DNA of 64,000 nucleotides from Planctomyces sp. GTDB taxonomy: Bacteria > Planctomycetota > Planctomycetia > Planctomycetales > Planctomycetaceae. Shown in pieces: positions 17,358 to 26,471 of the stretch (within the stretch, counting starts at the first letter, position 1; every line of letters starts with the position of its first letter). The notes under the pieces were generated by a model. The model was not told the DNA's origin. It saw nothing but the letters and a program-made list of their open reading frames with translations, and did no database searches. The DNA lies in assembly GCA_019636235.1 (NCBI GenBank), contig JAHBXW010000018.1:1-64000 (forward strand), in the 5' to 3' direction. The position numbers and the translations under genes were made by a program.

Positions 17358-18677
17358 TCAGATCAGCTCGCTGAGCGGACCCCGTTTGCAGAAGTCCGGA
17401 TTCCCGAACCGGTCGATCCGGTGGCCGAACCCGTGCGCGAACGACATCAGCAGCCGGTTGTGGGCCACCATCGGCAGGTGCAGCGAACGCCCCATCGTGA
17501 AGTCCAGGCCGTTCCCCACCAGCACGAACGGAATGTTGTTCAACGTGTGGGAGTTGCCCTGCCCCAGTTCGTTCGTCCAGACGACGAGCGTGTTGTCCAG
17601 CAGCGAACCCGGACCGCCCGGTTCGGGCGTCTCCGCCAGACGCTTCACCAGGTAGGCCACCTGCTCGCAATACCACTTGTTGATCCGCGTCAGCTTGTCG
17701 ACGGCCTCGTCATTGCTGTCCGGTTCGTGCGACAGCGTGTGGTGCCCTTCCTCGATGCCGATCCAGCGCATCTTCGGCTCGCCGACCGAATTCGTGATCT
17801 GCAATGTCGCCAAACGGGCGAAGTCGGCCGTGAAGCTGTTGACCATCAGGTCGATCTGCATCTTGCAGAGCTTCGGGATGTTGTCGTTCTCCTCGCGGAG
17901 TCCGGGCTCGAGTTCCGGGACGGCGTGGCCGACGTCCGGCGTCGCATCGGTCCGCAGCTCCTCTTCCATCTGCCGCACGAAGGTCGCGTGCTCCTCCAGC
18001 AACTGGCGATCCTCGGCGCTGACCAGCGGCTCGACGCGGCGCAGGTCATCGCGGATCGCATCGAGGACGCTCCGCAGGCTCTCCTGGTCCTTCATCTGAC
18101 CGTAGAGCTTGTTGAACATCTGGTACGGGTCGTCGATCGGGGCGATCGGCTTGTTCGGCCCCGCGTAGACCATGCGGGTCCAGGTGTCCGCCCGGTCGGG
18201 AACGACCACGCCGAACTCCAGCGACCCGAACCGCGTCCGCGTCTCGGGAGAGTTCTGCAGATACGCGCGGATCTCCTGGTCGATCGACAGGCCGCTGGCC
18301 CAGCCGGCCGGAGTGTCCGAGCCCCCCTGGATGTTCCCGGGGAACAGCTCGATGCCCGTCAGCAGGCAGCCCATGCCGCGCATGTGGTTGTCGCCGTCGC
18401 CGCGGACCTTGTCGCAAACGCCCTTCAGGACCAGCGTCCGGTCCTGGAACTCCTGCAGCGGAGTCAGAATCTCTTTGAGCGTGAACTCGGCCCCTTCCTC
18501 ATCCGGCCAGAAGTTCTTGGGGATGATCCCGTTGGGGCTGAACACGACGACCATCCGCTGCTTGCGGAGGCCCGTGCCCGCGAAGCCCAGGCTGGGCAGA
18601 TTGCAGACGAACGGGAGCGCAGCGGCGCTCATTCCGAGATCGCGGAGGAAGTCACGGCGGCTGCGGAATCGGCTCAT
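17358..18677 (-). CDS. DUF1552 exported protein (Tat leader)
   Basis: A 439-residue DUF1552 protein with a twin-arginine leader ([20 protein letters not shown]). Family signatures include [15 protein letters not shown], the [19 protein letters not shown] segment, [19 protein letters not shown] and the C-terminal [23 protein letters not shown]1552 proteins have an alkaline-phosphatase-like fold by family annotation, and their substrate is unknown. The gene follows the DUF1592 gene with a 78-nt gap, an arrangement repeated at 53-56 kb. A TAATAT hexamer on the minus strand (18720-18725) may give it its own promoter. The ATG at 18677 follows GGAG. Confidence 0.9.
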   Translation of the reverse strand: MSRFRSRRDFLRDLGMSAAALPFVCNLPSLGFAGTGLRKQRMVVVFSPNGIIPKNFWPDEEGAEFTLKEILTPLQEFQDRTLVLKGVCDKVRGDGDNHMRGMGCLLTGIELFPGNIQGGSDTPAGWASGLSIDQEIRAYLQNSPETRTRFGSLEFGVVVPDRADTWTRMVYAGPNKPIAPIDDPYQMFNKLYGQMKDQESLRSVLDAIRDDLRRVEPLVSAEDRQLLEEHATFVRQMEEELRTDATPDVGHAVPELEPGLREENDNIPKLCKMQIDLMVNSFTADFARLATLQITNSVGEPKMRWIGIEEGHHTLSHEPDSNDEAVDKLTRINKWYCEQVAYLVKRLAETPEPGGPGSLLDNTLVVWTNELGQGNSHTLNNIPFVLVGNGLDFTMGRSLHLPMVAHNRLLMSFAHGFGHRIDRFGNPDFCKRGPLSELI

Positions 18678-18719
18678 GGCGGGGCTCCGTGCGGACTCTC
18701 GACGAATCAATGGACCTTG

Positions 18720-18725
18720 ATATTA
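18720..18725 (-). promoter_or_regulatory. Candidate -10 element (TAATAT) for the DUF1552 gene
   Basis: TAATAT on the minus strand lies 42 nt before ATG 18677, in a short AT-rich patch inside a GC-rich gap. No clear -35 is visible. Confidence 0.3.
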
Positions 18726-18755
18726 CCCCGGGGCGGTCCCAGGGACCAGCGAAAT

Positions 18756-21086
18756 TCAGGGTTCCAGCCGGGCCTGGGCCGGATCGGCGGACGCCGCCGT
18801 GCCGGGACGCAATGCCGCCTCCGCGGCGATCGACGCCATCAGCCGGCGGATGTGGAAGCCGTCGGCGACGAACGACCGCTGCAGGTCCGGCAGCGCCGAT
18901 TCGCCGTACGCGCGAATCGCCTGCTTGACCTGGAAGTGAAACATCTGCCGGACGAAGGCTTCCGTGGCGTCCTCGCTGCCGGCCAGGAATTCCGCGAGTT
19001 CGCGCACGTCGGAGAACCGGACTAAGTCCCCCGTTCGTGAGAAATACTCGCCGCTGGCATCGATGGGCTGAGACTTCTCCACTTCGCGGTATCGGCCGAC
19101 GGCGTCAAAGTTTTCCAGCGAAAAGCCGAGCCCGTTGATCATCGTGTGGCAGGACTGACACATGTCCGGACTGGTCTGCAGGATCACGCGCTCCCGTGTC
19201 GTCAGGTCGGCGTGCAGGTCCGGCGCGAGGGGCGCCACCGCCACAGGAGGCTGCTTCAGCGTCCGCCCCAGCAGGCTCCGCGACAGAAACACGCCGCGAT
19301 GGATGGGCGAACTCGAACCGTGATACGCGAACCCGGACAGCAGGTACGGGTGCGACATCACGCCCCGTCGCGGCTCGTTCGGGATCTCGACCCGCTGGAA
19401 GTCCGCGTCCTCCGGCAGGTCCACGCCGTAGTACGCCGCCAGCCGGCCGTTGAGAAACAGCGCCGTGCCGGTCAGCAGTTCGCGAAAGTCCGAAGCCTCG
19501 CTGCCGTACACGGCATCCAGCCCCAGTTCCAGCGACGTTCGGAGATCGGACCGCAACTCCGGCGTGAAGCCCGGGTGCGCCGACTCGTCCTTGGCGAGAT
19601 CGCCGAAGTGGTCGATCCGCAGCCACTGCCGGCAGAACTCGTGAAACTTCGCCTGCGCCCGGTGGTCCTGCACCATCCGGTCGGCCTGCGCCCGGACCTG
19701 CTCGGCAGTCCGCAGTTCGTCCCGCGCCGCCGCCTCCAGCAGCGGACCGTCGGGCAGCGAGTCCCACAGCGCGAACGACAGCCGCGATGCGACCGACCAG
19801 GGATCATTGTCCGCGTGCCCCAGTTCCCGATACAGGAACCGCGGCGACTTCAGCGCCAGGAGCACGACCCGCTTGATCGCCGTCTCCTCGTCCGGCGCCT
19901 CATCGAAATGCCGATCGACGAACGTCGCGTGCAGCGGCTCTTCCAGCGGCCTGCGGAACGCGCGTTCGACGAACCGCAGCGCGAACGCACGCAGCTTCGC
20001 GTTGCGGTCCTCCGCATCCTCGCGCGTGTCGGCCAGCCGCAGTCGACGGGTCGCGATCCAGTCCGCCGCCTCGAGCGCCGCGTGGGTCGTCGCCTCGTCC
20101 CACTCCCGCGAAATCATCGTCCCGCGCTCGTACCCGACGCTCCGATCGTCCGGCGGGAACGGCGTGGCGATGACCAGCCGCTCGGGGGGCGTTTGAGGCC
20201 ACAATGACCGCTGGGGAATCGTCTCCAGCGCATGCCCGGGACGCTTCCATTTCAGCGTCATCGAGGCCGTCTTTTCCGGCTTGGACTTGATCAGCTCGAG
20301 CTGCAGGTAATAGGCCCGGCCGCCCAGCAGCGGCAGCACGGCCTGGAACTCCCGGCCATCCCCCGACTTCACCGAAGCGTCGATCAGCGGCACGTCCGGA
20401 TTGTTCACGAACAGCCGCATGCCGTTTTCGGTTTCGACGACAAACTCATACTCGCCGTCGTCGGGCGCGATGACGGACCCCGTCCAGCGCGCGGAATACT
20501 CCTCGTTGGAGGGAATCAGCTCGGCGTCCGGCGTCGCCTCGCCGAAATCGAAGCGGACCTGCGGATCGATCCGCTGAATGACGCTGTTGCGTCGTCCGCG
20601 CGGATTGCGGCTGGCGTGGTACTCGGCGCGGAGGCCGCGGTCATCCCCCCAGTCTCCGGGGCCGACGAACGACGCGATCAGGTCGGCCAGCGCCTGCCGG
20701 TACTGGCGGACGGTCAGCCGCGACAGTTCGATTCGGGCCGGCTTGTTCCGGAACTGCGCCGTGGGAGAATAGAACGCTTCGTGAATGTGCTCGGCGATCA
20801 GCGCGGACTGCTCGGCGTCCAGCACTTCCGGCTCGCCCTGCGGCATCTTCTCGTCGATGTACCGGCTGAGTTCTTCAAGCGAACGGTCGCCAATCAGCGG
20901 GTCGGCGTACGCGTCGGCGACGCCTTCGCCCTGCTCGCCGTGACAGCTGGCGCAGTGCTCCTGATAAAGTGCGGCGCCGAGCGGGGGATCGACGACGTCT
21001 TCGCCGCGGCCGACGACGGCGGTCAGCGCCGTCAGGACGAACCCGAAAGCCGCGAGGAACGGAGGAGCGGTGCGACGGTGAGTCAT
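18756..21086 (-). CDS. DUF1592 cytochrome-like protein with PA14 domain
   Basis: A 776-residue exported protein. A signal peptide is followed by a c-type haem motif (CASCHG, Cys45, Cys48, His49) in a cytochrome-c domain whose Met ligand may be in DEKMPQGE. Then come DUF1587 (LSRLTVRQYRQALADLI), a PA14 carbohydrate-binding-type domain (about 185-290, WTGSVIAPDDGEYEFVVETE), DUF1592, DUF1588 with a second MCQSCH motif near 640, and DUF1585 at the C-terminus. This order is the planctomycete PSD-type protein. The role is unknown; periplasmic electron transfer coupled to polymer binding is a reasonable guess. It is the first gene of a pair with DUF1552. Confidence 0.9.
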   Translation of the reverse strand: MTHRRTAPPFLAAFGFVLTALTAVVGRGEDVVDPPLGAALYQEHCASCHGEQGEGVADAYADPLIGDRSLEELSRYIDEKMPQGEPEVLDAEQSALIAEHIHEAFYSPTAQFRNKPARIELSRLTVRQYRQALADLIASFVGPGDWGDDRGLRAEYHASRNPRGRRNSVIQRIDPQVRFDFGEATPDAELIPSNEEYSARWTGSVIAPDDGEYEFVVETENGMRLFVNNPDVPLIDASVKSGDGREFQAVLPLLGGRAYYLQLELIKSKPEKTASMTLKWKRPGHALETIPQRSLWPQTPPERLVIATPFPPDDRSVGYERGTMISREWDEATTHAALEAADWIATRRLRLADTREDAEDRNAKLRAFALRFVERAFRRPLEEPLHATFVDRHFDEAPDEETAIKRVVLLALKSPRFLYRELGHADNDPWSVASRLSFALWDSLPDGPLLEAAARDELRTAEQVRAQADRMVQDHRAQAKFHEFCRQWLRIDHFGDLAKDESAHPGFTPELRSDLRTSLELGLDAVYGSEASDFRELLTGTALFLNGRLAAYYGVDLPEDADFQRVEIPNEPRRGVMSHPYLLSGFAYHGSSSPIHRGVFLSRSLLGRTLKQPPVAVAPLAPDLHADLTTRERVILQTSPDMCQSCHTMINGLGFSLENFDAVGRYREVEKSQPIDASGEYFSRTGDLVRFSDVRELAEFLAGSEDATEAFVRQMFHFQVKQAIRAYGESALPDLQRSFVADGFHIRRLMASIAAEAALRPGTAASADPAQARLEP

Positions 21087-21411
21087 CGCGCGTCTGCTGA
21101 TTGGGCGGCGCATCGCGGGAGGCGACGGGCCACGGGGGGATTCAGGGGAACGCCGGGGACGAAGTTGGTCGGCGCGTCGCTCGGAGGGAGTTGAATTCTA
21201 CCCGAACTCCGCGCGTCTCGACACTCGGAACCGGCCGGATCGCCTGCGCATTGGCGCGGCCGCCGCTCCACAGGCCCCAAGGCCCGGCGGGGAATTCCGA
21301 TCAGATTCCCGAAGCCGCGGGACCCGGAACTGATACACTCAGGGAGGCAGCGGCATCCCCGCCGCGGCCCCCAAACCGCGTGTACTGGGTCCACACGGCG
21401 GGAGAGCGTGT
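21087..21411. other. 325-nt divergent intergenic region
   Basis: It separates the DUF1592 gene from the PP2C gene. A TACACT hexamer at 21334-21339 is the only signal noted; no gene seen. Confidence 0.5.
21334..21339 (+). promoter_or_regulatory. Candidate -10 element (TACACT) for the PP2C gene
   Basis: TACACT, in the context ACTGATACACTCAG, lies 72 nt before ATG 21412. The same hexamer recurs before other genes in this window. Confidence 0.35.
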
Positions 21412-22335
21412 ATGGCGTTCTCGCATGATGACACTACCGAACTGCCGCCTTCCGACAATCCGAGGCAGCGGTTCTTCGGTCCTTCGCCCGAGCGCGTCCG
21501 GGTCGACATCGCGGGCATCTCCGATCCGGGACGCGTCCGCGAAAACAACGAGGATCACTACCTGATCGTCCGCCGGCGGCGGTCGCGGACGGTCCTGGGA
21601 ACCAATCTCCCCGCCGAGGATGTCCCCGAGCTCAACGAGGACGCATTCTCGCTGGTCATCGCCGACGGCATGGGGGGCGCCGCGTTTGGCGAGTTCGCCA
21701 GCCGACACGCGCTGCGGACCGCCTGGGAACTCGGGCTCAGCGAGATCAAGTGGCCGCTGAAGATCGACCCGGATGAATCCCGCGAGGTGCTCGAAAAGCT
21801 CACGGCCTATGTCGAGTTGCTGCATGAGGCGCTGCTCGACGAGATCCGTTTCCACCCGGAACTGGAGGGGATGGGAACGACCTTCACGCTGGCTTACACC
21901 GTCGGCTTCGACGGCTTCCTGTGCCACGTCGGCGACTCCCGGGCCTACCTGCTGCGGGACGGCGCCATTCAGTGCCTGACCCGCGATCACACGCTGGCCC
22001 GCACGGCGCTCGACGCCGGCATGACGATCGACGACGAACAGCAGCTCAAGTATCTGAACCGCGTGCTCGTCAAATGCCTGGGCGGCAAAGAGGGCGCGAT
22101 CAACCCCGACGTTCAACACTTCGTCCTGCAGCCCGGCGACCGGTTGATGCTCTGCACCGACGGCCTGTCGGACCTGGTGACGGATGAAGAAATCGCGGCC
22201 TGCGTAGCGCAACACTCGGAGTCGGAGGCGGCTTGCCGGGCGCTCGTCGATCTGGCGCTCGACCGGGGCGGAACGGACAATGTCACTGTCCTGATGGGCA
22301 AATACGAGCGGGACGAATCCGAGCCGCTTCGCTGA
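21412..22335 (+). CDS. PP2C-family protein Ser/Thr phosphatase
   Basis: A 307-residue stand-alone PP2C phosphatase. The metal-binding motifs are complete: GRVRENNEDHY, IADGMGG, GMGTTFTLAY, GDSRAYLLRDG, CTDGLSDLV and the C-terminal GGTDNVTVLMG. It removes phosphate from Ser/Thr residues using Mn or Mg, and would oppose the Hanks-type kinases common in planctomycetes. No kinase lies beside it. An insertion of about 20 residues after the first Asp motif (RRRRSRTVLGTNLPAEDVPE) is basic and may be a loop. GGGAGAG precedes the ATG. A second PP2C lies at 48662-49636 and is not a close copy. Confidence 0.92.
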   Translation: MAFSHDDTTELPPSDNPRQRFFGPSPERVRVDIAGISDPGRVRENNEDHYLIVRRRRSRTVLGTNLPAEDVPELNEDAFSLVIADGMGGAAFGEFASRHALRTAWELGLSEIKWPLKIDPDESREVLEKLTAYVELLHEALLDEIRFHPELEGMGTTFTLAYTVGFDGFLCHVGDSRAYLLRDGAIQCLTRDHTLARTALDAGMTIDDEQQLKYLNRVLVKCLGGKEGAINPDVQHFVLQPGDRLMLCTDGLSDLVTDEEIAACVAQHSESEAACRALVDLALDRGGTDNVTVLMGKYERDESEPLR

Positions 22336-22351
22336 CGCGCCGGCACTTGCC

Positions 22352-22374
22352 CGCGGCGCCAGCCGGGCGCCGCG
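22352..22374. terminator. Hairpin between convergent genes
   Basis: A perfect 9-bp stem (CGCGGCGCC, loop AGCCG, GGCGCCGCG) between the convergent PP2C and DUF1802 genes. There is no T-run, so termination is only likely by position. Confidence 0.4.
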
Positions 22375-22402
22375 CGTCGCGCCAGCCTCCCTGGCGTCCG
22401 CG

Positions 22403-22966
22403 TCAGTCCGGCCAGCCGGCCAGGCGCCGGGCGGCCTCGGCCCCGAGCTCAGGATGCAGCGGCGTCAGCCCCGCCGTCGGCAGCGGCGAGTCCAACTCCA
22501 CCCAGCTGTGGCAGCCGGCGAACCTCGGCAGTTCGGCCAGGTCGAACGGAGTCGGGGCCTGGAACACGTCCACCGCCGCCACGAACAGCCCCGGGCGGCG
22601 ATACTCGAACCGCTGGCGGACCGCCGCGTCGGACAGGATGTGCAGGTCGCGGACCTCAGCGAGGCGAACCGGATCGAGGACATACTTTACGGCGAGAACG
22701 ACTGCGTACAGCGAAATCCTCAGTCGTGCCGGAGGAGGCGCCGCATCGGCGACCGACGACAGCGCCAGTTGGCCCTCAGGCGAGAGCTGGTCCGGCTGCT
22801 GATGGAACTGTGTCGGATACAGCCAGAATTCCGGGCGTTCGATCCGGAAGCCGCCGGGGCCTTCGGCGATGCCCCCTTTGCGGAGCAGGATCGACTGCCG
22901 TCCGGCGGCCAGCGCCGCGCAGACCGCCGCCCATTCCTTCAGCGCTGTTCCGTTCGCCGTCTGCAC
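22403..22966 (-). CDS. DUF1802 family protein
   Basis: A 187-residue protein matching DUF1802: an N-terminal AL(K)EWAAVCAALAAGRQSILL, then LLRKGGIAEGPGGFRIERPE, FWLYPTQFHQQPDQL and a late FEYRRPGLFVAAVDVFQ. Members are soluble proteins of unknown function found in cyanobacteria and planctomycetes. No catalytic motif is evident. A 78-nt gap separates it from the upstream small gene on the same strand, so the two are probably one transcript. Confidence 0.85.
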   Translation of the reverse strand: MQTANGTALKEWAAVCAALAAGRQSILLRKGGIAEGPGGFRIERPEFWLYPTQFHQQPDQLSPEGQLALSSVADAAPPPARLRISLYAVVLAVKYVLDPVRLAEVRDLHILSDAAVRQRFEYRRPGLFVAAVDVFQAPTPFDLAELPRFAGCHSWVELDSPLPTAGLTPLHPELGAEAARRLAGWPD

Positions 22967-23044
22967 GAGAAGCCTGTCGCGGCGCGGGTCGAACCCGGGC
23001 TCGCAGAACGCGACGCCGGTTGTGCGCCGTCGCCGCCGCGGCGC

Positions 23045-23284
23045 TCAGCGATGATAGCCCAGCGACACCATCACGTCGTACAGTTCTTCGAACGTGATGA
23101 ACCGGCGGCGGTGCAGCAGCTTGTACTGATCGACGGCCCGGGCCAGTTCGTCGACTTCCGGCCGGCTCGAACTCCGGGCATCGGAGAACTGACGGCGCTC
23201 GACGCCTGGCGCTCCAGTCGGGCCGCGGCGACGGTCCGGAAACGTGGTCTCATTCGCGATCGGTGAATCGAACATCAGAGCCAT
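23045..23284 (-). CDS. Small conserved protein, 79 aa
   Basis: A 79-residue soluble protein with a disordered N-terminal half and a helical C-terminal half: ELARAVDQYKLLHRRRFITF then EELYDVMVSLGYHR. This C-terminal helix pair looks like a conserved short planctomycete family with no assigned function. GAGGTG lies upstream of the ATG at a normal distance. It is co-directional with and 78 nt upstream of the DUF1802 gene. Confidence 0.65.
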   Translation of the reverse strand: MALMFDSPIANETTFPDRRRGPTGAPGVERRQFSDARSSSRPEVDELARAVDQYKLLHRRRFITFEELYDVMVSLGYHR

Positions 23285-23533
23285 CAGTGCACCTCGAACA
23301 CGAATTTCCGTCCGACCGCAACTGCCCGCCGCTGCGCCGGAGGTGCGCAGTCATCCGTCGGAAGCCTAACCCTCACCGCTGGGCGAACCGGCATTTCCGC
23401 ATTCGCGGCGGTCGAATTCCGGCCGAACGCGCCGGCTGCGCCGATTCTGCGGGAGGCAGGGAACGTGCGGGGCGCTTTATTGCATCGCGGCTGAGCCCGC
23501 CGGGGCGACGCGACGACTGCCGCTGGCAGACCC

Positions 23534-23539
23534 TATCAT
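23534..23539 (+). promoter_or_regulatory. Candidate -10 element (TATCAT) for gpsA
   Basis: TATCAT lies 37 nt before the chosen gpsA start at 23577. No convincing -35 hexamer. Confidence 0.35.
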
Positions 23540-23576
23540 GCCGCTGGACGACACATTCTCCCCAGGAGAGCATTTC

Positions 23577-24566
23577 ATGCGTGTGGCCGTGCTCGGCGCC
23601 GGAGGAATGGGAACCGCCTGCGCGCTCGTGCTGGGCGAGCAGAGCCGCCATGCCGTGACGCTCTGGGGCCGGGACCCGCAGACGATGGCCGCGATGGCGG
23701 AGCACCGGGAGAACCGCCGGCTGCTGCCGGGCATTCCGCTGCCGCCGGAGCTGGTCCTGACATCGGACATCGGTCAGGCCGCTTCCGGGGCCGAAGCTTA
23801 CGTCGTCGCCATTCCCACGCGCTACTTGCGGGATACGCTGGCGGCACTCGCGCCGGCCATCCCACCGCGCGCGGCGGTCGTCAGCGTCGTCAAGGGCATC
23901 GAAAACGAGACGCTGCTGCGCCCGAGTTCCATCATCCGCGACTGTCTCGGCCCCCGGCCGATCATCGTCCTCAGCGGCCCCTGCCACGCGGAAGAGGCGG
24001 CGCGGCGGCTGCCGGCCAGCCTGGTGGCCGCCTGCGAGGATCCGGACTGGGCCGCGCGGACCCAGGAAATGTTCACCACGGACCGCTTTCGCGTGTACAC
24101 CAATCGGGATGTGGCGGGAGTCGAGCTGGCCGGGGCGCTGAAGAACGTGATTGCCATCGCGGCGGGGATCTCCGACGGACTGGGCTATGGCGACAACGCC
24201 AAGGCGGCGCTGATGACGCGCGGGATCGTGGAGATGACTCGCTTCGGCGTGGCGCTCGGGGCGCAGGCCTCGACGTTTCAGGGGCTGGCCGGCATTGGCG
24301 ATCTGATCACCACTTGCGTCAGTCCGCACGGCCGGAACCGCCGCGTCGGCGAGCGGCTGGCCCGCGGCGAACCGCTCGACGCCATCACGGCCAGCCTGGG
24401 GGGCGTCGCGGAAGGCGTGAACGCCTGCGCGGGGGCAATCGGGCTCGCCCACCGGCAGGGCGTCGACATGCCGATCGCCACGGAGGTCGCCCGGGTCCTG
24501 TTCGAGGGCAAGTCCCCGCTGGATGCGACGGACAGCCTGATGCAGCGGCCGTTGCGGGGCGAGTGA
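23577..24566 (+). CDS. gpsA: Glycerol-3-phosphate dehydrogenase [NAD(P)+]
   Basis: A 329-residue cytosolic enzyme that reduces dihydroxyacetone phosphate to sn-glycerol-3-phosphate, the backbone for phospholipids. The dinucleotide site is GAGGMG (7-12). Other signatures are VSVVKGIENET, LSGPCHAEEAARRLPASLVA, the catalytic-Lys region LAGALKNVIAIAAGISDGLG, GIGDLITTC and GRNRRVGE. Length matches the family. I chose ATG 23577 because CAGGAGAGC precedes it and the Rossmann strand begins there; an ATG at 23538 is too early. The gene stands alone in front of the toroid-type exported protein gene. Confidence 0.96.
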   Translation: MRVAVLGAGGMGTACALVLGEQSRHAVTLWGRDPQTMAAMAEHRENRRLLPGIPLPPELVLTSDIGQAASGAEAYVVAIPTRYLRDTLAALAPAIPPRAAVVSVVKGIENETLLRPSSIIRDCLGPRPIIVLSGPCHAEEAARRLPASLVAACEDPDWAARTQEMFTTDRFRVYTNRDVAGVELAGALKNVIAIAAGISDGLGYGDNAKAALMTRGIVEMTRFGVALGAQASTFQGLAGIGDLITTCVSPHGRNRRVGERLARGEPLDAITASLGGVAEGVNACAGAIGLAHRQGVDMPIATEVARVLFEGKSPLDATDSLMQRPLRGE

Positions 24567-24617
24567 GCCGGCGCCGCGACTCGGGGAGCCCTCCGTTTCC
24601 GACGGTCCGACCTGTGT

Positions 24618-24623
24618 TATCAT
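24618..24623 (+). promoter_or_regulatory. Candidate -10 element (TATCAT)
   Basis: TATCAT lies 71 nt before ATG 24695, in the gap after gpsA. TTTCCG at 24596 would be a weak -35 at 16-nt spacing. Confidence 0.3.
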
Positions 24624-24694
24624 GGAGGAACGGCACGCTGCGGCTGGTCCAGTCGGCGTGGCGACGTTGGCCCCCTTTCCCCCCAGACGATCCC

Positions 24695-26431
24695 ATGCGC
24701 ATCTCGCCTCGCTGGCTGCTGACGATCGCCTTCGCCCTGCCCCTGTTCGGCGGAGGCGGAACAGCTCGGGCCGCGGACCCCGCGCAGGTTCAGCAGGCCA
24801 TTGCGCGCGGGGCCAACTGGCTGCGCGGCAATTTGTCGAAGGCGGTGGGAGGCAAGCGCTGGATCATGGCGCTGGCCGCGATGAAGGGGGGCGTGTCCGC
24901 GAACGATCCGGAGATTCGCAACACGATCAACGAAGTCCTGAAACGGGTGAATGAGGCCGGGGAGTACTCGCCCGATCCGGACCACTATTACAGCGCCGGC
25001 GTGGCGGCTGTGCTGTTGGCGGACGCCGACCCGGAGCAATACCGGCCCGCGCTGGATGCGCTCGCCGCTTATCTGATCGCCGGGCAGCGCGAGAACGGCA
25101 GCTGGGACTATCCGACGCCGCGCGGCACCGATGGGGACACCAGCGTGTCGCATTACGCGTTGCTCGGACTGTGGGCCTGCGCGCGGGCCGAATGCAGCGT
25201 CCCCGGAGAGGTCTGGGAGAAGGCCATTCAATGGCACGTCCGCCAGCAGAATTCCGACGGCGGCTTCGCTTACACGCCGGGCTTCGACACCGACCAGAAG
25301 GGGGGCGGGCGAGCCGCCTCGATGCCCAACATGGCCATCAACGCGGTCGGCAGCATCGCGATCGCCTGGATCAACATCAATCCGAACACGCCGCCGTCGC
25401 TGGATGCGGACCCGCCCAAGCTGCGGACTGCGGCCTCCGCGTCCACTCCGAAGAACAACGATGCCCTGGAGGCGGTGCCGCTGGCCGAGCCCGTGCTGGC
25501 GACCTCGGGATCCGGCGCCGTTCCCGACGGCGCGGCGAACACGATGCGCCGCGCGTTCAACTGGTATGCGAACCGCTACTCGATCGAGAACAAGACGACC
25601 TCGCACAACTCGTACTACTACTATTCGCTGGAACGCATGGCCGCGATGATCAACGTCACGAAGATCGACGGCCATGACTGGTACGCCGAAGTGTCGGACT
25701 ACCTGCTTACGAAGCAGACGCCTGAAGGCAGTTGGAACATGGGCTCGTTCGACGGCGAGGAACTCGACACGACGTTCGCACTGCTGTCGCTGGTGCGCTC
25801 CACGGCCAAGCTGATGAAGCGTTCGGACGGCACGCCGACGTTCGGCCAGGGCCTGCTGGTCGGCGGACGGGGTCTGCCCGAGAACCTTCAGGACGGATTG
25901 GGACAGAAGAAGAAGGAGCGGAAGAACACGCCGCTCGACGACCTGCTGAAGTCGCTGGCCAGCGCCACCGACCTGGACGTGGAGGACGTGCAGGAGGAGC
26001 TGATCGAACAGGTGCAGATCGGCAACCGCGAGGAGCTGGTCCGCCAGAAGGACCTGCTGGTGAAGCTCGTCCGCCATCCCAACGCGGAGGTTCGACGGAC
26101 GGCGGCCTGGGCGCTGGGCCGGACGAACGACATTGGGCTGGCGCAACACCTGATTACGGCGCTGCAGGATTCGGACGTGGGGGTCAACGTCGAGGCGCAC
26201 AATGCGCTGTGCTGGATCAGCCGCAAGTCGCTGGGGTTCGATCTGTCGCTGGATCCGCTCGAGGGGCTGCCGCTGGACGCGGGGCCGGACGTCAAGGACG
26301 CCGCCGTGAAGGCCTGGCGGTCCGAGGCCTTGAAGAACTGGGGGAGCTGGTACCTGGCGAACCGTCCCTACCGCGAGCGCGGCGACGAGTTCGAAGCCCA
26401 GCTCCGCGAGAAACTGGCCACCCTGAATTGA
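24695..26431 (+). CDS. Exported prenyltransferase/squalene-cyclase-like toroid protein with HEAT repeats
   Basis: A 578-residue protein with a signal peptide (RWLLTIAFALPLFGGGGTARA). Residues about 30-370 form an alpha/alpha toroid as in squalene cyclases and prenyltransferase beta subunits, with repeats such as RENGSWDYP, NSDGGFAYT and TPEGSWNMGSFDGEELDTTF. The acidic DXDD motif of cyclases is absent, so it is probably a binding scaffold, not a cyclase. Residues about 445-530 are HEAT-like (VRHPNAEVRRTAAWALGRTN). Planctomycete genomes hold many such proteins of unknown role. The start is placed where the leader begins, 128 nt after gpsA. Confidence 0.82.
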   Translation: MRISPRWLLTIAFALPLFGGGGTARAADPAQVQQAIARGANWLRGNLSKAVGGKRWIMALAAMKGGVSANDPEIRNTINEVLKRVNEAGEYSPDPDHYYSAGVAAVLLADADPEQYRPALDALAAYLIAGQRENGSWDYPTPRGTDGDTSVSHYALLGLWACARAECSVPGEVWEKAIQWHVRQQNSDGGFAYTPGFDTDQKGGGRAASMPNMAINAVGSIAIAWININPNTPPSLDADPPKLRTAASASTPKNNDALEAVPLAEPVLATSGSGAVPDGAANTMRRAFNWYANRYSIENKTTSHNSYYYYSLERMAAMINVTKIDGHDWYAEVSDYLLTKQTPEGSWNMGSFDGEELDTTFALLSLVRSTAKLMKRSDGTPTFGQGLLVGGRGLPENLQDGLGQKKKERKNTPLDDLLKSLASATDLDVEDVQEELIEQVQIGNREELVRQKDLLVKLVRHPNAEVRRTAAWALGRTNDIGLAQHLITALQDSDVGVNVEAHNALCWISRKSLGFDLSLDPLEGLPLDAGPDVKDAAVKAWRSEALKNWGSWYLANRPYRERGDEFEAQLREKLATLN

Positions 26432-26471
26432 AGCGGCAAACGATCCGCGGTCGCCCCGCGTGCTCCCCCTC

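Noticed and set aside
17358-17360. Selenocysteine or programmed readthrough at the DUF1552 TGA
   Set aside because: I saw no SECIS-like hairpin just after it, and the family normally ends there. A remnant frame is the simpler reading.
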